A stretch of DNA of 64,000 nt from Bradyrhizobium quebecense (GTDB lineage Bacteria > Pseudomonadota > Alphaproteobacteria > Rhizobiales > Xanthobacteraceae), in contig NZ_CP088022.1 of assembly GCF_013373795.3 (NCBI RefSeq), positions 8,129,501 through 8,193,500 on the forward strand, given 5' to 3'. Under the pieces are notes generated by a model. The model searched no databases and was not told where the DNA came from. It saw only the letters and a list, made by a program, of their open reading frames with translations. This document shows, piece by piece, positions 27,440 through 36,637 of this stretch. Both the position numbers and the translations under genes were made by a program. Numbering within the stretch: the stretch's first letter is position 1; each line of letters starts with the position of its first letter.

Positions 27440-27501
27440 CGTGTCTTGCGACGCTTGCCGGATTCCGCGCAATACCGGACGCTTCGTCGTCCAGCGTCCG
27501 A

Positions 27502-29031
27502 TCACGCAGTCGAACTGTTGCACGCTGCTTCCGGCTGCGCCTCGTCGGCATTCGGATCGGCTGCGGCCGTGGCCCAGGCGAGTTCGACGAGTGTCACGAT
27601 CCGCCGGCCGGCACCGTCAAGCTGGCAGACGATCAGGCCTTGCTCCTCGATGTAGGTCAGAAGATGCCGGGCGCGGCGCAGCGAGTGCGTGCCATAGGCG
27701 CGGGCGATCGCTGCATCGCTCGGGCAGGGCCAGCCTTCCTTCGCGGCGCGGGCGATCATCATGAAGACGCCCTGCATGTCCTCGGGCAGGATGGCGGCAC
27801 GCAGCGAGACATCCTGCCACGCGTCGTCCTCCGCCATCTCGGTGCCGAGCCCGGCGCGGGCGCGCGTCAGCATGCGGCGAAAATCGGTCAGCTCGGGCAC
27901 GACGGCACCGAAACCCTCGATCCGGCAGCGGACCACGAACTCCTGATAGAGCACGCCGATGGCGCGGAAGCCGGCGTCGGGCTCGGCGAGGATCGCGCGC
28001 AGGATGCGATCCAGCCGCTCGCGCCGCTCGGCCAGCTGCTCCGCGCTCGGCGGCGGCTCCGTGGCTTCGGGATCTTGCTCCGGTGCCGGATGCTTGGCGG
28101 CCATCAGCTGGCTGAGCAGGTCGGGCGGCGGTGTCCGGCGCGGCGGCCTGGCCGCCGTTTCAGGTGGCGGCGCGGCCAGGATAATCGCGCGCGCGTCTTC
28201 GAGCACCGCTTCAGGCAGCGGCATCAGCCGCGGCGCCGCGTTGCGCGGTTGGGTGTCGGTCGGACCGATGCGCAAGCCCAGTGGGCGGCGGGAGAGTGCG
28301 GGTCCCAGCGCCATGAATTGTCCGCGCTCCAGGTCGCGGAACGCCTCCGCTTGCCGCCGCTCCATGCCGAGCAGGTCGGCGGCGCGCGCCATGTCGATGT
28401 CGAGGAAGGTCCGGCCCATCAGGAAGTTCGATGCTTCGGCGGCGACATTCTTGGCGAGCTTGGCCAGCCGCTGGGTCGCGATGATCCCGGCAAGCCCGCG
28501 CTTGCGGCCGCGGCACATCAGGTTGGTCATCGCGCCGAGCGAGAGCTTGCGCGCTTCGTCGGACACTTCGCCCGCGATCGCCGGCGCGAACAGCTGCGCC
28601 TCGTCCACCACCACCAGCATCGGATACCAATGGTCGCGGGCAACCTCGAACATGCCGCCGAGGAAGGCCGCGGCGCGCCGCATCTGATTCTCGGCGTCGA
28701 GCCCCTCGAGATTGAGCACGGTCGAGACACGATGGATGCGCACGCGCTCGCCGGCGACCTGCAGGCTGCGCTCGGTATGGTCCTCGGCATCGATGACGAG
28801 GTGGCCGAATCGCTCGGCCAGGGTCACGAAGTCACCCTCGGGATCGATGATGGTTTGCTGCACCCATGGCGCGCTCTGTTCCAGCAGCCGGCGCAGCAGA
28901 TGGGATTTTCCGGAACCCGAATTGCCCTGCACCAGGAGGCGCGTCGCCAATAGCTCCTCGAGGTCGATGGCCGCCGATGCGCCGGCCGTCGTTTGTCCCA
29001 TCTCGATCGCTACGGTCATGTCTCGACTCAA
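27502..29031 (-). CDS. HerA/DUF87-like ATP-binding protein
   Basis: A 509-residue P-loop ATPase resembling HerA/DUF87 proteins. Walker A is GNSGSGKSHLL (residues ~37-47), Walker B is MLVVVDEAQLF (~140), and an arginine-rich segment MCRGRKRGLAGIIATQRLAKL follows, as in FtsK/HerA-type motors. The middle (~270-340) is a Pro/Ala-rich linker; the C-terminal ~150 residues look like a winged helix (AIARAYGTHSLRRARHLLTYIEEQGLI). The TTG at 29031 is favoured because AAGGA lies 5-6 nt upstream; an ATG at 29019 is possible. No NurA nuclease gene lies next to it, so it is probably a solitary ATPase. It ends at the bidirectional terminator shared with the adhesin gene. Confidence 0.8.
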   Translation of the reverse strand: MSRDMTVAIEMGQTTAGASAAIDLEELLATRLLVQGNSGSGKSHLLRRLLEQSAPWVQQTIIDPEGDFVTLAERFGHLVIDAEDHTERSLQVAGERVRIHRVSTVLNLEGLDAENQMRRAAAFLGGMFEVARDHWYPMLVVVDEAQLFAPAIAGEVSDEARKLSLGAMTNLMCRGRKRGLAGIIATQRLAKLAKNVAAEASNFLMGRTFLDIDMARAADLLGMERRQAEAFRDLERGQFMALGPALSRRPLGLRIGPTDTQPRNAAPRLMPLPEAVLEDARAIILAAPPPETAARPPRRTPPPDLLSQLMAAKHPAPEQDPEATEPPPSAEQLAERRERLDRILRAILAEPDAGFRAIGVLYQEFVVRCRIEGFGAVVPELTDFRRMLTRARAGLGTEMAEDDAWQDVSLRAAILPEDMQGVFMMIARAAKEGWPCPSDAAIARAYGTHSLRRARHLLTYIEEQGLIVCQLDGAGRRIVTLVELAWATAAADPNADEAQPEAACNSSTA

Positions 29032-29268
29032 ATTGTCCTTGCGGCACGCGGCTTAACAAGCCGATCGCGCCGCGTCGAGCGAACCGCGGCATGATCCCCA
29101 GGCACGATGCGATCTCCACCGTCACACCTTTGAGCCGGCCGTCGCCGTGACATCGATGTGAACGGCGCCGCCATTCTCATGCCGGATACCTCCGTCCCGT
29201 TTGCCGGTGGTGTCCCCTCGCGCAAACCTCGTCATAGTCCGCAGCACAAAAGAAACGTGCGAGGAAAC

Positions 29269-30558
29269 ATGACTGAGAGCATCGTTGATGCCGTTGCGCC
29301 GCCGGTCGCGGCGACTGGTGCGGTGTCGCCGCGAAAAGTGTTTTGGGCGACCTGGTTCGGCTGGATGCTCGATGGCTTCGATTCCTCGATGTACGGCTAC
29401 ATCCTGGTCAGCGCGCTGAGCGAGCTGTTGCCCGCCAGCGGCATCGAGCCGAGCAAGGCCAATATCGGCATCTATGGCGGCCTGCTGTTCTCGATCTTCA
29501 TGCTGGGCTGGGCCTGCTCGATGGTCTGGGGCTGGGCCGCGGACCGTTACGGGCGCGTCAGGATCATGTGCTGGACGGTGCTGGTCTACTCGCTGTTCAC
29601 GGCGCTATGCGGCCTTGCGACAGGTATCGTGATGTTCGCATTGTTTCGCTTCGTTGCCGGCTTCGGCATTGGCGGCGAATGGGCCGCGGGCACGCCGCTG
29701 CTGCAGGAATCCGTGCCGGAGAACACGCGGGTGCGGCTCGCGGGCTGGCTGCATACGGCAACGCCGACCGGGCTGTTCCTCGCCGCCGCCGTGACGCTCG
29801 TGATCGGCAGCACGCTCGGCTGGCGCGGCATGTTCCTGCTCGGCATCCTGCCGGCGCTGCTGATTGCGTATCTGCGCAGCAACATTCCCGAACCCGAGAG
29901 CAGCGCGTCGCGCGAGCAACCTTCGGTCGCCGCCTTGTTCGCCGGGGATCAGGCGCGCACCACCTGGGCCGCGGCGCTGATGATGGCCTGCATCATCTTC
30001 GGCCTGTGGTCGTCGAACTTCTGGGCGCCCACCGTGATTTCGACCAAGCTGGTCGCGGCGGGGGCGACGCCGGCGCATGCGCAGGAGATGGGCGCGGTGG
30101 CCGGGCTGATCACCAATATCGGCACGCTGATCGGCTGCCTTCTTGTGCCATGGATCACCAGCTGGCTTGGCAGTCGGCGCCGCACCGCGGTGCTGTTCTT
30201 CATCGGCGGGCTGATCTCCGTCGTGGTCTGCTATGAAGTCGCGATCGAATGGCTCGACAGCCTGACGCTGTTCATGGTGCTGCTGCCGGTGCTCGGCTTC
30301 TTCACCAATGGCGTGTTCGGCCTATTCACGATCTGGCTACCGGAGATGTTTCCAGCAGCGTTGCGCGGCTCGGGCTCCGGCTTCGCCTTCAGCATGGGCC
30401 GCGTGCTCGGCGCCGCCGGCCCGACGTTGATCGGCGCGCTCGCCGCCCGCACCGGGAGTTTTCCGCTGGCGATCTCGATGTTGTCGCTGATCTACGTAAT
30501 CGGTCTGCCGTTGATCGGGCTCGCGCCGGAGACGGCCGGCAAGCCACTCGCGAAATAG
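29269..30558 (+). CDS. MFS transporter, carboxylate/aromatic-acid symporter type
   Basis: Major facilitator superfamily permease of 429 residues with about twelve membrane helices. The first helix WFGWMLDGFDSSMYGYIL carries the DGFD motif typical of AAHS/SHS proton symporters for aromatic or monocarboxylic acids, and the loop 2-3 motif is GWAADRYGRVR. GIGGEWAAGTPLLQE and the loop 8-9 sequence GSRRRT also fit. The ATG at 29269 has GAGGA 3 nt upstream; in-frame starts from 29158 add 37 residues without family resemblance. Substrate cannot be read from sequence and no catabolic genes adjoin it. It converges on the AlaX gene. Confidence 0.85.
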   Translation: MTESIVDAVAPPVAATGAVSPRKVFWATWFGWMLDGFDSSMYGYILVSALSELLPASGIEPSKANIGIYGGLLFSIFMLGWACSMVWGWAADRYGRVRIMCWTVLVYSLFTALCGLATGIVMFALFRFVAGFGIGGEWAAGTPLLQESVPENTRVRLAGWLHTATPTGLFLAAAVTLVIGSTLGWRGMFLLGILPALLIAYLRSNIPEPESSASREQPSVAALFAGDQARTTWAAALMMACIIFGLWSSNFWAPTVISTKLVAAGATPAHAQEMGAVAGLITNIGTLIGCLLVPWITSWLGSRRRTAVLFFIGGLISVVVCYEVAIEWLDSLTLFMVLLPVLGFFTNGVFGLFTIWLPEMFPAALRGSGSGFAFSMGRVLGAAGPTLIGALAARTGSFPLAISMLSLIYVIGLPLIGLAPETAGKPLAK

Positions 30559-30585
30559 CAAGCGCACGCGGCGTGCGAGAGCCGG

Positions 30586-31296
30586 TCAGACCGCAACCTT
30601 GATCCGGCGATTCTGGCGGCCCTTGTTGTCGATCTTGACGATGCGCGCAGGGCGGGCCTGCCCGGTCGACGTCAGATGGGTGCCGCCGCAGGCCTGCCTG
30701 TCGAGACCGAGGATCTCGACGATCCGGACAAAGCCATCCTCCCCGACCGGCGGAGCGACGGCCTTGCTGCGAAACAATCCGGGTGTAGCTTCTGCTTCGG
30801 TATGCGCCATGAAGGCGGCGCTTACCGGAAGGTCCTGCCGGATGATGTCGTTCAGCGGTGCCTCGAGCGCCCGCAATCCTTCATTGTCGGCGCCGGGCAG
30901 ATCGAAATCGACCCGGAAGCTGCCGTCGGCATTGAGTTGCGCCCCGGTCAGAAGCGCGCCGCCGAACTGCGTATAGACCAGCGCATTGACGACATGGGCC
31001 AGCGTGTGCAGTTCGCACATCAGGGCGCGAAATGCCGGCTCGACTTCGAGCATGACCTTGCCGGAGATCAGGCCGTCGCCGGGGACCATGTGCCAGAGGC
31101 CGCGTTCGTCACGCGCGAGGGCGGTCACCGGCAGCACGCCCCCGGACCATCTCAGAACCCCGCGGTCGGCAAGCTGTCCGCCGCCGCCCGGAAAGAACGG
31201 CGAGTGTTCTAGCAGGATTGCTCCGGGCCGCGCGTCGAGCACGTCGGCTTCGAGCTGCAGGATGTCGGGATGGTCGTGAGTAAAGGCGCGGGACAT
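30586..31296 (-). CDS. Alanyl-tRNA editing protein, AlaX-like
   Basis: Free-standing editing domain that hydrolyses mischarged Ser-tRNA(Ala) or Gly-tRNA(Ala). The protein has 236 residues with the GGGGQLADRG loop near residue 37, a zinc-binding HxxxH in ELHTLAHVVNAL, and the second zinc motif CGGTH near residue 203, matching the AlaRS editing domain. The ATG at 31296 is chosen because GGAG lies 7 nt upstream; longer in-frame starts run into the downstream end of the OpgC gene region and lack similarity. It has 74 bp to the OpgC gene on the same strand, so co-transcription is possible but not functionally obvious. Confidence 0.92.
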   Translation of the reverse strand: MSRAFTHDHPDILQLEADVLDARPGAILLEHSPFFPGGGGQLADRGVLRWSGGVLPVTALARDERGLWHMVPGDGLISGKVMLEVEPAFRALMCELHTLAHVVNALVYTQFGGALLTGAQLNADGSFRVDFDLPGADNEGLRALEAPLNDIIRQDLPVSAAFMAHTEAEATPGLFRSKAVAPPVGEDGFVRIVEILGLDRQACGGTHLTSTGQARPARIVKIDNKGRQNRRIKVAV

Positions 31297-31370
31297 CCCG
31301 TCACTCCAAAGCGTTTTCGAGCGAAGCGGATACTGGTTCGTGTGAAGAAAGCACTTTGCACACCGGCCGG

Positions 31371-32540
31371 CTATTCCGCCGGCTTCGCGGCCGCCGGCGC
31401 CTGCGCAGCCACGGCCGGCTTCGGCGCCTTGTCGACCTTCTTCGACCAGGAGCGGTAATAGGCGAGCACGGTCATCAGCACGATGCCGATCGCGCTGATC
31501 AGGATCTGCATCCAGAGGCTGCCGGAGACCTCGACCAGCACCACATGCGCGACCACGGCAAGGAACACGCCCGAGCAGAACACCTCGAGCGACTGCTGGC
31601 CGCATTTGATGATCGGCTGGAACAGCGGCCATTCATATCCGGACCATTCGCGCGGCAGGAAGCGCGTGACGAAGAAGGCCAGCACCACGAAGTGCAGCAC
31701 GCGATAGGGCGCGAGGTTGGTCTTGTCGTTCGGGTTGAAGGCGTCATAGAGCCAGGCCGGCATCGCCTGGCCCAGCTCCGGGAAACGGCCCGCCAGCGTC
31801 ATGACCAGCGCGAACAACAGATAGGCGCCGCCGAGCCACAGGAAGGCGCGCGAGCGGATGAATGTGATCGATTCGCTGGCGCCGCCGAGCGCGAACCAGC
31901 CGCCGAACACGAACAGGAACTGCCAGCAGAACGGGTTGAAGTACCATGAGCCGCCCGGATAGGCCGGCAGATTCCAGCCGAAATGCCGTGCGGCGAGATA
32001 GAGCAGGAACGAGGCTGCCAGCGTCAGATTGAGCTTCCGCAGCATCGCCCACAGCACCAGCGGATAGACCAGCATCAGCGCTATGTAGAGCGGCAGCACG
32101 TCCATGTTGACCGGTTTGAACGCCAGGATCAGGCCCTGATAGAGCGTCTCCGCCGGGTTCTGCATGAAGCCCGCGACGTTGAACTCGTTCTCCAGATTGG
32201 GGTCGTGATAGCGCTGCGCGAGATAGCCGATCTCGGCGATGTAGATCACGAACAGCAGGACATGCGCGACATAGATCTGCCAGGCCCGCTTGATCAGCCG
32301 GGTGGCGCCGATCACGGTCCCGCGCTCCAGCATCATCCGCGCATAGACAAAGGACGCGGTGTAGCCGGAGATGAACACGAACAGATCGGCCGCGTCGCTG
32401 AAGCCGAAATTCTTCTGCGTGATCCAGTTCACCGCGTTGTTCGGGATGTGATCGAGATAGATCGCCCAGTTGGCGAAGCCGCGCAGCAGATCGAGGCGAT
32501 AGTCGCGGCCACGCGGCGGCAGAACAGCCTTGACGTCCAT
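31371..32540 (-). CDS. opgC: OpgC-family membrane acyltransferase
   Basis: Integral membrane protein of 389 residues with about ten helices, of the OpgC family that transfers succinyl groups to osmoregulated periplasmic glucans. The N-terminus RDYRLDLLRGFANWAIYLDHI is the acyltransferase-3/OpgC signature with the Arg-Asp-Leu and His residues, followed by LFVFISGYTASFVYAR. The C-terminal tail is Ala/Lys/Pro-rich and cytoplasmic. GGGAG lies 7 nt before the ATG. No glucan synthase gene (opgGH or ndv) is in the window, so the substrate assignment rests on the family alone. Confidence 0.88.
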   Translation of the reverse strand: MDVKAVLPPRGRDYRLDLLRGFANWAIYLDHIPNNAVNWITQKNFGFSDAADLFVFISGYTASFVYARMMLERGTVIGATRLIKRAWQIYVAHVLLFVIYIAEIGYLAQRYHDPNLENEFNVAGFMQNPAETLYQGLILAFKPVNMDVLPLYIALMLVYPLVLWAMLRKLNLTLAASFLLYLAARHFGWNLPAYPGGSWYFNPFCWQFLFVFGGWFALGGASESITFIRSRAFLWLGGAYLLFALVMTLAGRFPELGQAMPAWLYDAFNPNDKTNLAPYRVLHFVVLAFFVTRFLPREWSGYEWPLFQPIIKCGQQSLEVFCSGVFLAVVAHVVLVEVSGSLWMQILISAIGIVLMTVLAYYRSWSKKVDKAPKPAVAAQAPAAAKPAE

Positions 32541-32727
32541 CGGTTCGCTCCCATCCCCAGTGCCCGCGAGTCCAACCGCGGGTCGCCCATGGCATCATAC
32601 TAGAATAGGATTTCGACAGTTGTGTATTGGTTTTCTGGGGGCGGATCATTTCGACGACAGGTCAAACAGCGCCGAATTTGGATCAAATCATTCGCGCCGC
32701 CGAAGCCAGGGCCGCGCACCGGCGCAG

Positions 32728-33342
32728 CTAACGCTGAACGAACCCGTTGTGCAGCGTGGTGAACAGCGTCTTGCCCTTCTTCACCAGATCGTATTTGCGG
32801 CCATAGAGCAGCCAGACCGCGGTCAGGTGGCACATGCCGCCCATCATCAGCGACATCGCGGCGTAGGGATCGAGGTTGCGGCGATAGGTGCCGGCGCGGA
32901 TCGCCTGCTTGATCAGCTGCACGTAGCGCAGCGCATATTTGTCGACCGCCTTCTTGACCCGCGGTTCGGCGGCAAGGACGCTCGGCCATATCTCCAGGAA
33001 GAACACGCGGCCCCAGCTCGGGTTGTCCTTGATGTACTGGAAGTTGGTCAGGAAGATGATGCGAAGCTGCTCGACGGGGTCGCCGCCCTTCACCAGCAGC
33101 GGCTCGGTCTTCTGATACAGCGCCTCGAAATTGCCTTCGGGCACATCCAGCACCAGCGCACGCTTGTCCTCGAAATAATCGTAGATGCTGGAGAGCGGTA
33201 CTTTCGCCACCGCAGCGACCTCGGTGAGCGAGGTGCCGTCGATGCCGCGCTGGCCGAACAGCTTGGTCGCTGCCGAGAGGATCTGTTCGCGCCGATCGCG
33301 GCTGCGCTGTTGCTTGAGCTTGAGCGTCGTCCCCGAAGCCAC
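32728..33342 (-). CDS. TetR-family regulator
   Basis: One-component repressor of 204 residues. The N-terminal helix-turn-helix is clear: RREQILSAATKLFGQRGIDGTSLTEVAAVAKVPLSSIYDYFEDK. The C-terminal ligand domain is unassigned. The GTG at 33342 is used because GGAG sits 6 nt upstream; a TTG at 33393 adds 17 residues ahead of the usual domain start. It lies 85 bp downstream of the acyl-CoA dehydrogenase gene on the same strand, so it probably controls that gene, perhaps in response to an acyl-CoA. Confidence 0.9.
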   Translation of the reverse strand: MASGTTLKLKQQRSRDRREQILSAATKLFGQRGIDGTSLTEVAAVAKVPLSSIYDYFEDKRALVLDVPEGNFEALYQKTEPLLVKGGDPVEQLRIIFLTNFQYIKDNPSWGRVFFLEIWPSVLAAEPRVKKAVDKYALRYVQLIKQAIRAGTYRRNLDPYAAMSLMMGGMCHLTAVWLLYGRKYDLVKKGKTLFTTLHNGFVQR

Positions 33343-33427
33343 TTCCTTCTCCCATCCCGCAAAAACAGTAAGACAGCGGAAGTGGATCACCAAGAACTAT
33401 TGCAACATAAAGTGGAAGAGGCCGCTG

Positions 33428-34600
33428 TCAGATTGACGCGTTCCGCCGTTCATGGTTGCGGAACGCGTTGCGGGCGATGATCTGCCGCATGATCTCCGAT
33501 GTGCCATCCAGAATGCGGACCACCCGCGTTTCCCGCCAGATGCGCTCGATCGGCAGGTCCCTGGAATAGCCGGCACCACCGAACAGCTGCATGGTCATGT
33601 CGGCCACCCGCTGGACCATGTCGGCGCCGGTATATTTGGATAGTGCCGCGGCGGCGGTGCGGGCGGCGGCGTCGCTTTGGTCGTAACGCCAGGCCGCCTC
33701 ATAGGCGACCAGGCGTGCGGCATGCAGCGCGCTCGCCATGTCGGCGATCTGCCACTCGATGCCCTGGTGGTCGCGCAGCTTGCGGCCGAATGTCTCGCGC
33801 TCCGAGACATGTTCGAGCGCGTAGTCCAGCAGCTGGCTCGCTGCGCCGACACAATAGGCGCCCCAATGCGCGCGCCCGGCATCCAGACACCGCATCGCGA
33901 TGGCAAATCCGTCGCCCTCCTGGCCGAGCAGGTTCTCGCGCGGAACGCGGCAGTCCTCGAAGATCACCTCGGCATGCGCCGAGCCGCGGCCGGCGGCCAT
34001 CTCGACCAGGCGGCCGATGGAGAGGCCCGGCGTCTTCGCGTCCACGACAAACGCCGCGATGCCCTTCGCGCCCGCGGACGGGTTGAGCGTGGCGAACACC
34101 GTGAAGACGCCGGCGACCGGCGCATTGGTGATGTAGGTCTTGCGGCCGTCGAGCACGTAATGATCGCCGTCGCGCCGCGCCGTGGTCTGGATGCGGGCGG
34201 CATCCGATCCGGCGCTCGGCTCGGTCAGCGCGAAGGCGCCGATCATGCGGCCGCTGGCGAGCTCGGGCAACCATCTGTCGCGAACCGGAGGCTGCGCGAA
34301 GAACTCGATCGCCTTCGAGCCGATATGAACGTTCACCCCGCTCAGATAGTAGAAGGCGGTGTGCGCCTTCGCGAGCTCCTCGATCGCGAGGCAGCTGCCG
34401 AGCATCGAGAGGCCGAGCCCGCCGAACTGCTTCGGCGTGTTGGTGCCGAACAATCCCATCCGGCGCAGGCCGGCCATCGCGCTCTCCGGCACCTTACCGG
34501 TTGCCTCGATCGCGGCATCGTGAGGCTTGAGCTCGCTGCGCACGAACTCGCGCACCTGGCCTTGCAGAACGCGGAGATCGTCGGGAAGCTCGAATTGCAT
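33428..34600 (-). CDS. Acyl-CoA dehydrogenase family protein
   Basis: FAD-dependent dehydrogenase of 390 residues with the three ACAD domains. The signatures are FALTEPSAGSDAARIQTTA (FAD/substrate), MTMQLFGGAGYSRDLPIERIWRE, and the C-terminal RILDGTSEIMR. The catalytic base of many ACADs is the Glu in the YEGT motif; here that position is Asp (LDGT), which could alter activity or place the base elsewhere as in some subfamilies. The ATG at 34600 has GAGGG just upstream. It is followed by a TetR gene and divergent from the asparaginase gene. The exact acyl substrate cannot be told. Confidence 0.88.
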   Translation of the reverse strand: MQFELPDDLRVLQGQVREFVRSELKPHDAAIEATGKVPESAMAGLRRMGLFGTNTPKQFGGLGLSMLGSCLAIEELAKAHTAFYYLSGVNVHIGSKAIEFFAQPPVRDRWLPELASGRMIGAFALTEPSAGSDAARIQTTARRDGDHYVLDGRKTYITNAPVAGVFTVFATLNPSAGAKGIAAFVVDAKTPGLSIGRLVEMAAGRGSAHAEVIFEDCRVPRENLLGQEGDGFAIAMRCLDAGRAHWGAYCVGAASQLLDYALEHVSERETFGRKLRDHQGIEWQIADMASALHAARLVAYEAAWRYDQSDAAARTAAAALSKYTGADMVQRVADMTMQLFGGAGYSRDLPIERIWRETRVVRILDGTSEIMRQIIARNAFRNHERRNASI

Positions 34601-34827
34601 GCCCTCACCAGAATTCGAATAATATTCGAAAAATGTGCGCCGTCATGTCGGCGGTGTCAAGATTTTGCGGGAGCGTCGGAAAACAAGGCAGTGTATCGCG
34701 GGATACTGGGTAAGAGCGGCCGGGAAGGTCGGAATCCTGTCCCCGATGGTTTCCGCCGCAAGTTTGTCCATTTCTTGCGCGATAAAACCACGAGTTGTGA
34801 ACAGGCAATCTGTCGCTGGGGGAAGAA

Positions 34828-35928
34828 ATGACGCCGCACTCGCTTCGATCGGCTCGTTCCGTACGCATTATCATCGGCCTTGCCGCAGCCCTTGTGATCG
34901 GGCTTGCGTCGCCGGCCATTGCCCAGCAGTCGCCCGCCGGCGGCGCGCTGGCGCGGGTGCTCGTGCTCGGCACCGGCGGCACCATCGCGGGCCAGGCCAA
35001 TGCACGCGCCGGCAATGCCTATGATTCGGGCAAGGTCAGCGCAGCGAACCTGATCGCCGCCATTCCGGGCATCGACAAGCTCGCCCAGATCTCGGCCGAG
35101 CAGATCTCGTCGATCGGCTCGCAGGACATGAATGACAAGGTCTGGTTCGACCTCGTCAAGCGCATCCGCGCGGCTGTTGACAACAAGGAAATCGACGGCG
35201 TCGTCATCACGCATGGCACCGACACGATGGAGGAGACGGCGTTCTTCCTGCAAAACGTGCTGGATACCGACATGCCGGTCGTGCTGGTCGGATCGATGCG
35301 ACCTTCCACTGCGATCGGGGCCGATGGTCCGGCCAATCTCTACGAGGCGATGCGGGTCGCATCGGCGCCGGAATCCCGCGGCCGCGGCGTGCTCGTGGTG
35401 CTCAACGACACCATCCATGCCGCGCGCTGGGTGCAGAAGACCAATACCACCAGCGTCGAGACGTTCCGTTCGCCCGATGCCGGTCCGGTCGGTTATGTCG
35501 ACACCGGCTCGCTCCGCTTCCTGCAACCGGCCGCACCGGTCAAAGCGGCCAAGTTGAAGCTGCCGGATGCGCCGCCGTTGCCGCGGGTCGACATCATCTA
35601 TTCGCACGCCAACATGGATGCCGCGGAGGTCGAGGATGCGGTCAAGCGCGGCGCTAAGGGCATCGTGCTGGCCGGCGTCGGTGACGGCAATTCATCAAAG
35701 GTCGCGATCGATGCGCTGGCGGCCGCGGCGAAGCAGGGCGTCGTGGTGGTGCGCTCGACCCGGGTCGGCTCTGGCTATGTCAACCGCAACGTCGAGGTCG
35801 AGGACGACAAGCTCGGCTTTGCGGTCTCGCTCGATCTCAACCCGCAGAAGGCGCGCGTGCTGCTTCAACTCCTGATCGCCAACGGCGTGACCGAGTCCTC
35901 GGCGGTTCAACAGGCGTTCGCGCGGTAA
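34828..35928 (+). CDS. ansB: Type II L-asparaginase, periplasmic
   Basis: Hydrolyses asparagine to aspartate and ammonia. The 366-residue product starts with a Sec signal peptide (~1-32, RIIIGLAAALVIGLASPAIAQ) and then has the first catalytic motif VLGTGGTIAGQ and the second GVVITHGTDTMEETAFFL, with the conserved Thr, Asp and Lys region of the family. VLVGSMRPSTAIGADGPANLYEA is also typical. GGGGGAAGAA directly precedes the ATG. Its 3' end overlaps the convergent ECF sigma gene by 22 bp. The signal peptide favours the periplasmic, high-affinity type II assignment over the cytoplasmic type I. Confidence 0.92.
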   Translation: MTPHSLRSARSVRIIIGLAAALVIGLASPAIAQQSPAGGALARVLVLGTGGTIAGQANARAGNAYDSGKVSAANLIAAIPGIDKLAQISAEQISSIGSQDMNDKVWFDLVKRIRAAVDNKEIDGVVITHGTDTMEETAFFLQNVLDTDMPVVLVGSMRPSTAIGADGPANLYEAMRVASAPESRGRGVLVVLNDTIHAARWVQKTNTTSVETFRSPDAGPVGYVDTGSLRFLQPAAPVKAAKLKLPDAPPLPRVDIIYSHANMDAAEVEDAVKRGAKGIVLAGVGDGNSSKVAIDALAAAAKQGVVVVRSTRVGSGYVNRNVEVEDDKLGFAVSLDLNPQKARVLLQLLIANGVTESSAVQQAFAR

Positions 35929-36464
35929 ACCGTCAATTTTGACGCGCCGCCCGCAGGCCTCGCCGCCGGTGGTTCCGCGGACGCTTGCGCTGCTCGCCGC
36001 GCCGCGCGCAGCAGGCCGCGGGCTTCCGCGATGCGCGACATCACGGCGGTGACGGGAACGCCGGTGACCTCGGCGATTTCCTTGTAGGTGAGATCGAGAT
36101 ATTCGCGCAGTGCGATGACCTCGCCGAGTGGTGCGGGCAGCTCGTCGACGAGTTGCCGGATGGTCGGGGAGTCGCGCCGCGGCTCGGCCTCAGATGCCGG
36201 AGCGAGCGGCGCACTGGAGCGGCGGGACTGCTGCTCCTGGCAGACGGTTTTGAGGATCGCGAGCAACCACGGCCTGACGGCGGTGCCGCGAAAGCCGTCG
36301 AACTGGCGCAGTGCGCGCAGATAGCAGTCCTGCACGGCCTGTTCGGCGTCCGCCTCGGTTCGCATCAGCACCCGGGCGAACGCATAGGCATCGTCGAGCC
36401 ATGGCAGGGCGGCGTCACGAAACTGCTGCGCCGTTTTATTCCCGGCTTTCGCACCTTGCATCAT
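35907..36464 (-). CDS. ECF-type RNA polymerase sigma factor
   Basis: Sigma-70 family group 4 protein of 185 residues. Region 2 is seen in DAYAFARVLMRTEADAEQAVQDCYLRALRQFDGFRG and region 4 in LPAPLGEVIALREYLDLTYKEIAEVTGVPVTAVMSRIAEARGLLR. There is no anti-sigma gene beside it. The start is uncertain: adjacent ATG codons at 36464 and 36461 fit the family length, while the frame is open to 36650 without similarity. The C-terminal tail is Ala/Pro-rich. It is divergent from the AraC-type gene. Confidence 0.88.
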   Translation of the reverse strand: MMQGAKAGNKTAQQFRDAALPWLDDAYAFARVLMRTEADAEQAVQDCYLRALRQFDGFRGTAVRPWLLAILKTVCQEQQSRRSSAPLAPASEAEPRRDSPTIRQLVDELPAPLGEVIALREYLDLTYKEIAEVTGVPVTAVMSRIAEARGLLRAARRAAQASAEPPAARPAGGASKLTVYRANAC

Positions 36465-36637
36465 AGGGTTGCATCTCGTGAATAGCTTTACCGTCAATCG
36501 TCGGAGTGGTATCAGGCTCCCCGCCGGAGTCGTGGACCGTCGCGCCAAGCGTAGGGACAGGAACGACATGCGCACGCCGGGAAGAACGCGATCGTTCGTC
36601 GCTTCGTTTCGATCGATCGCGCTTTCGGAGCACGGAC

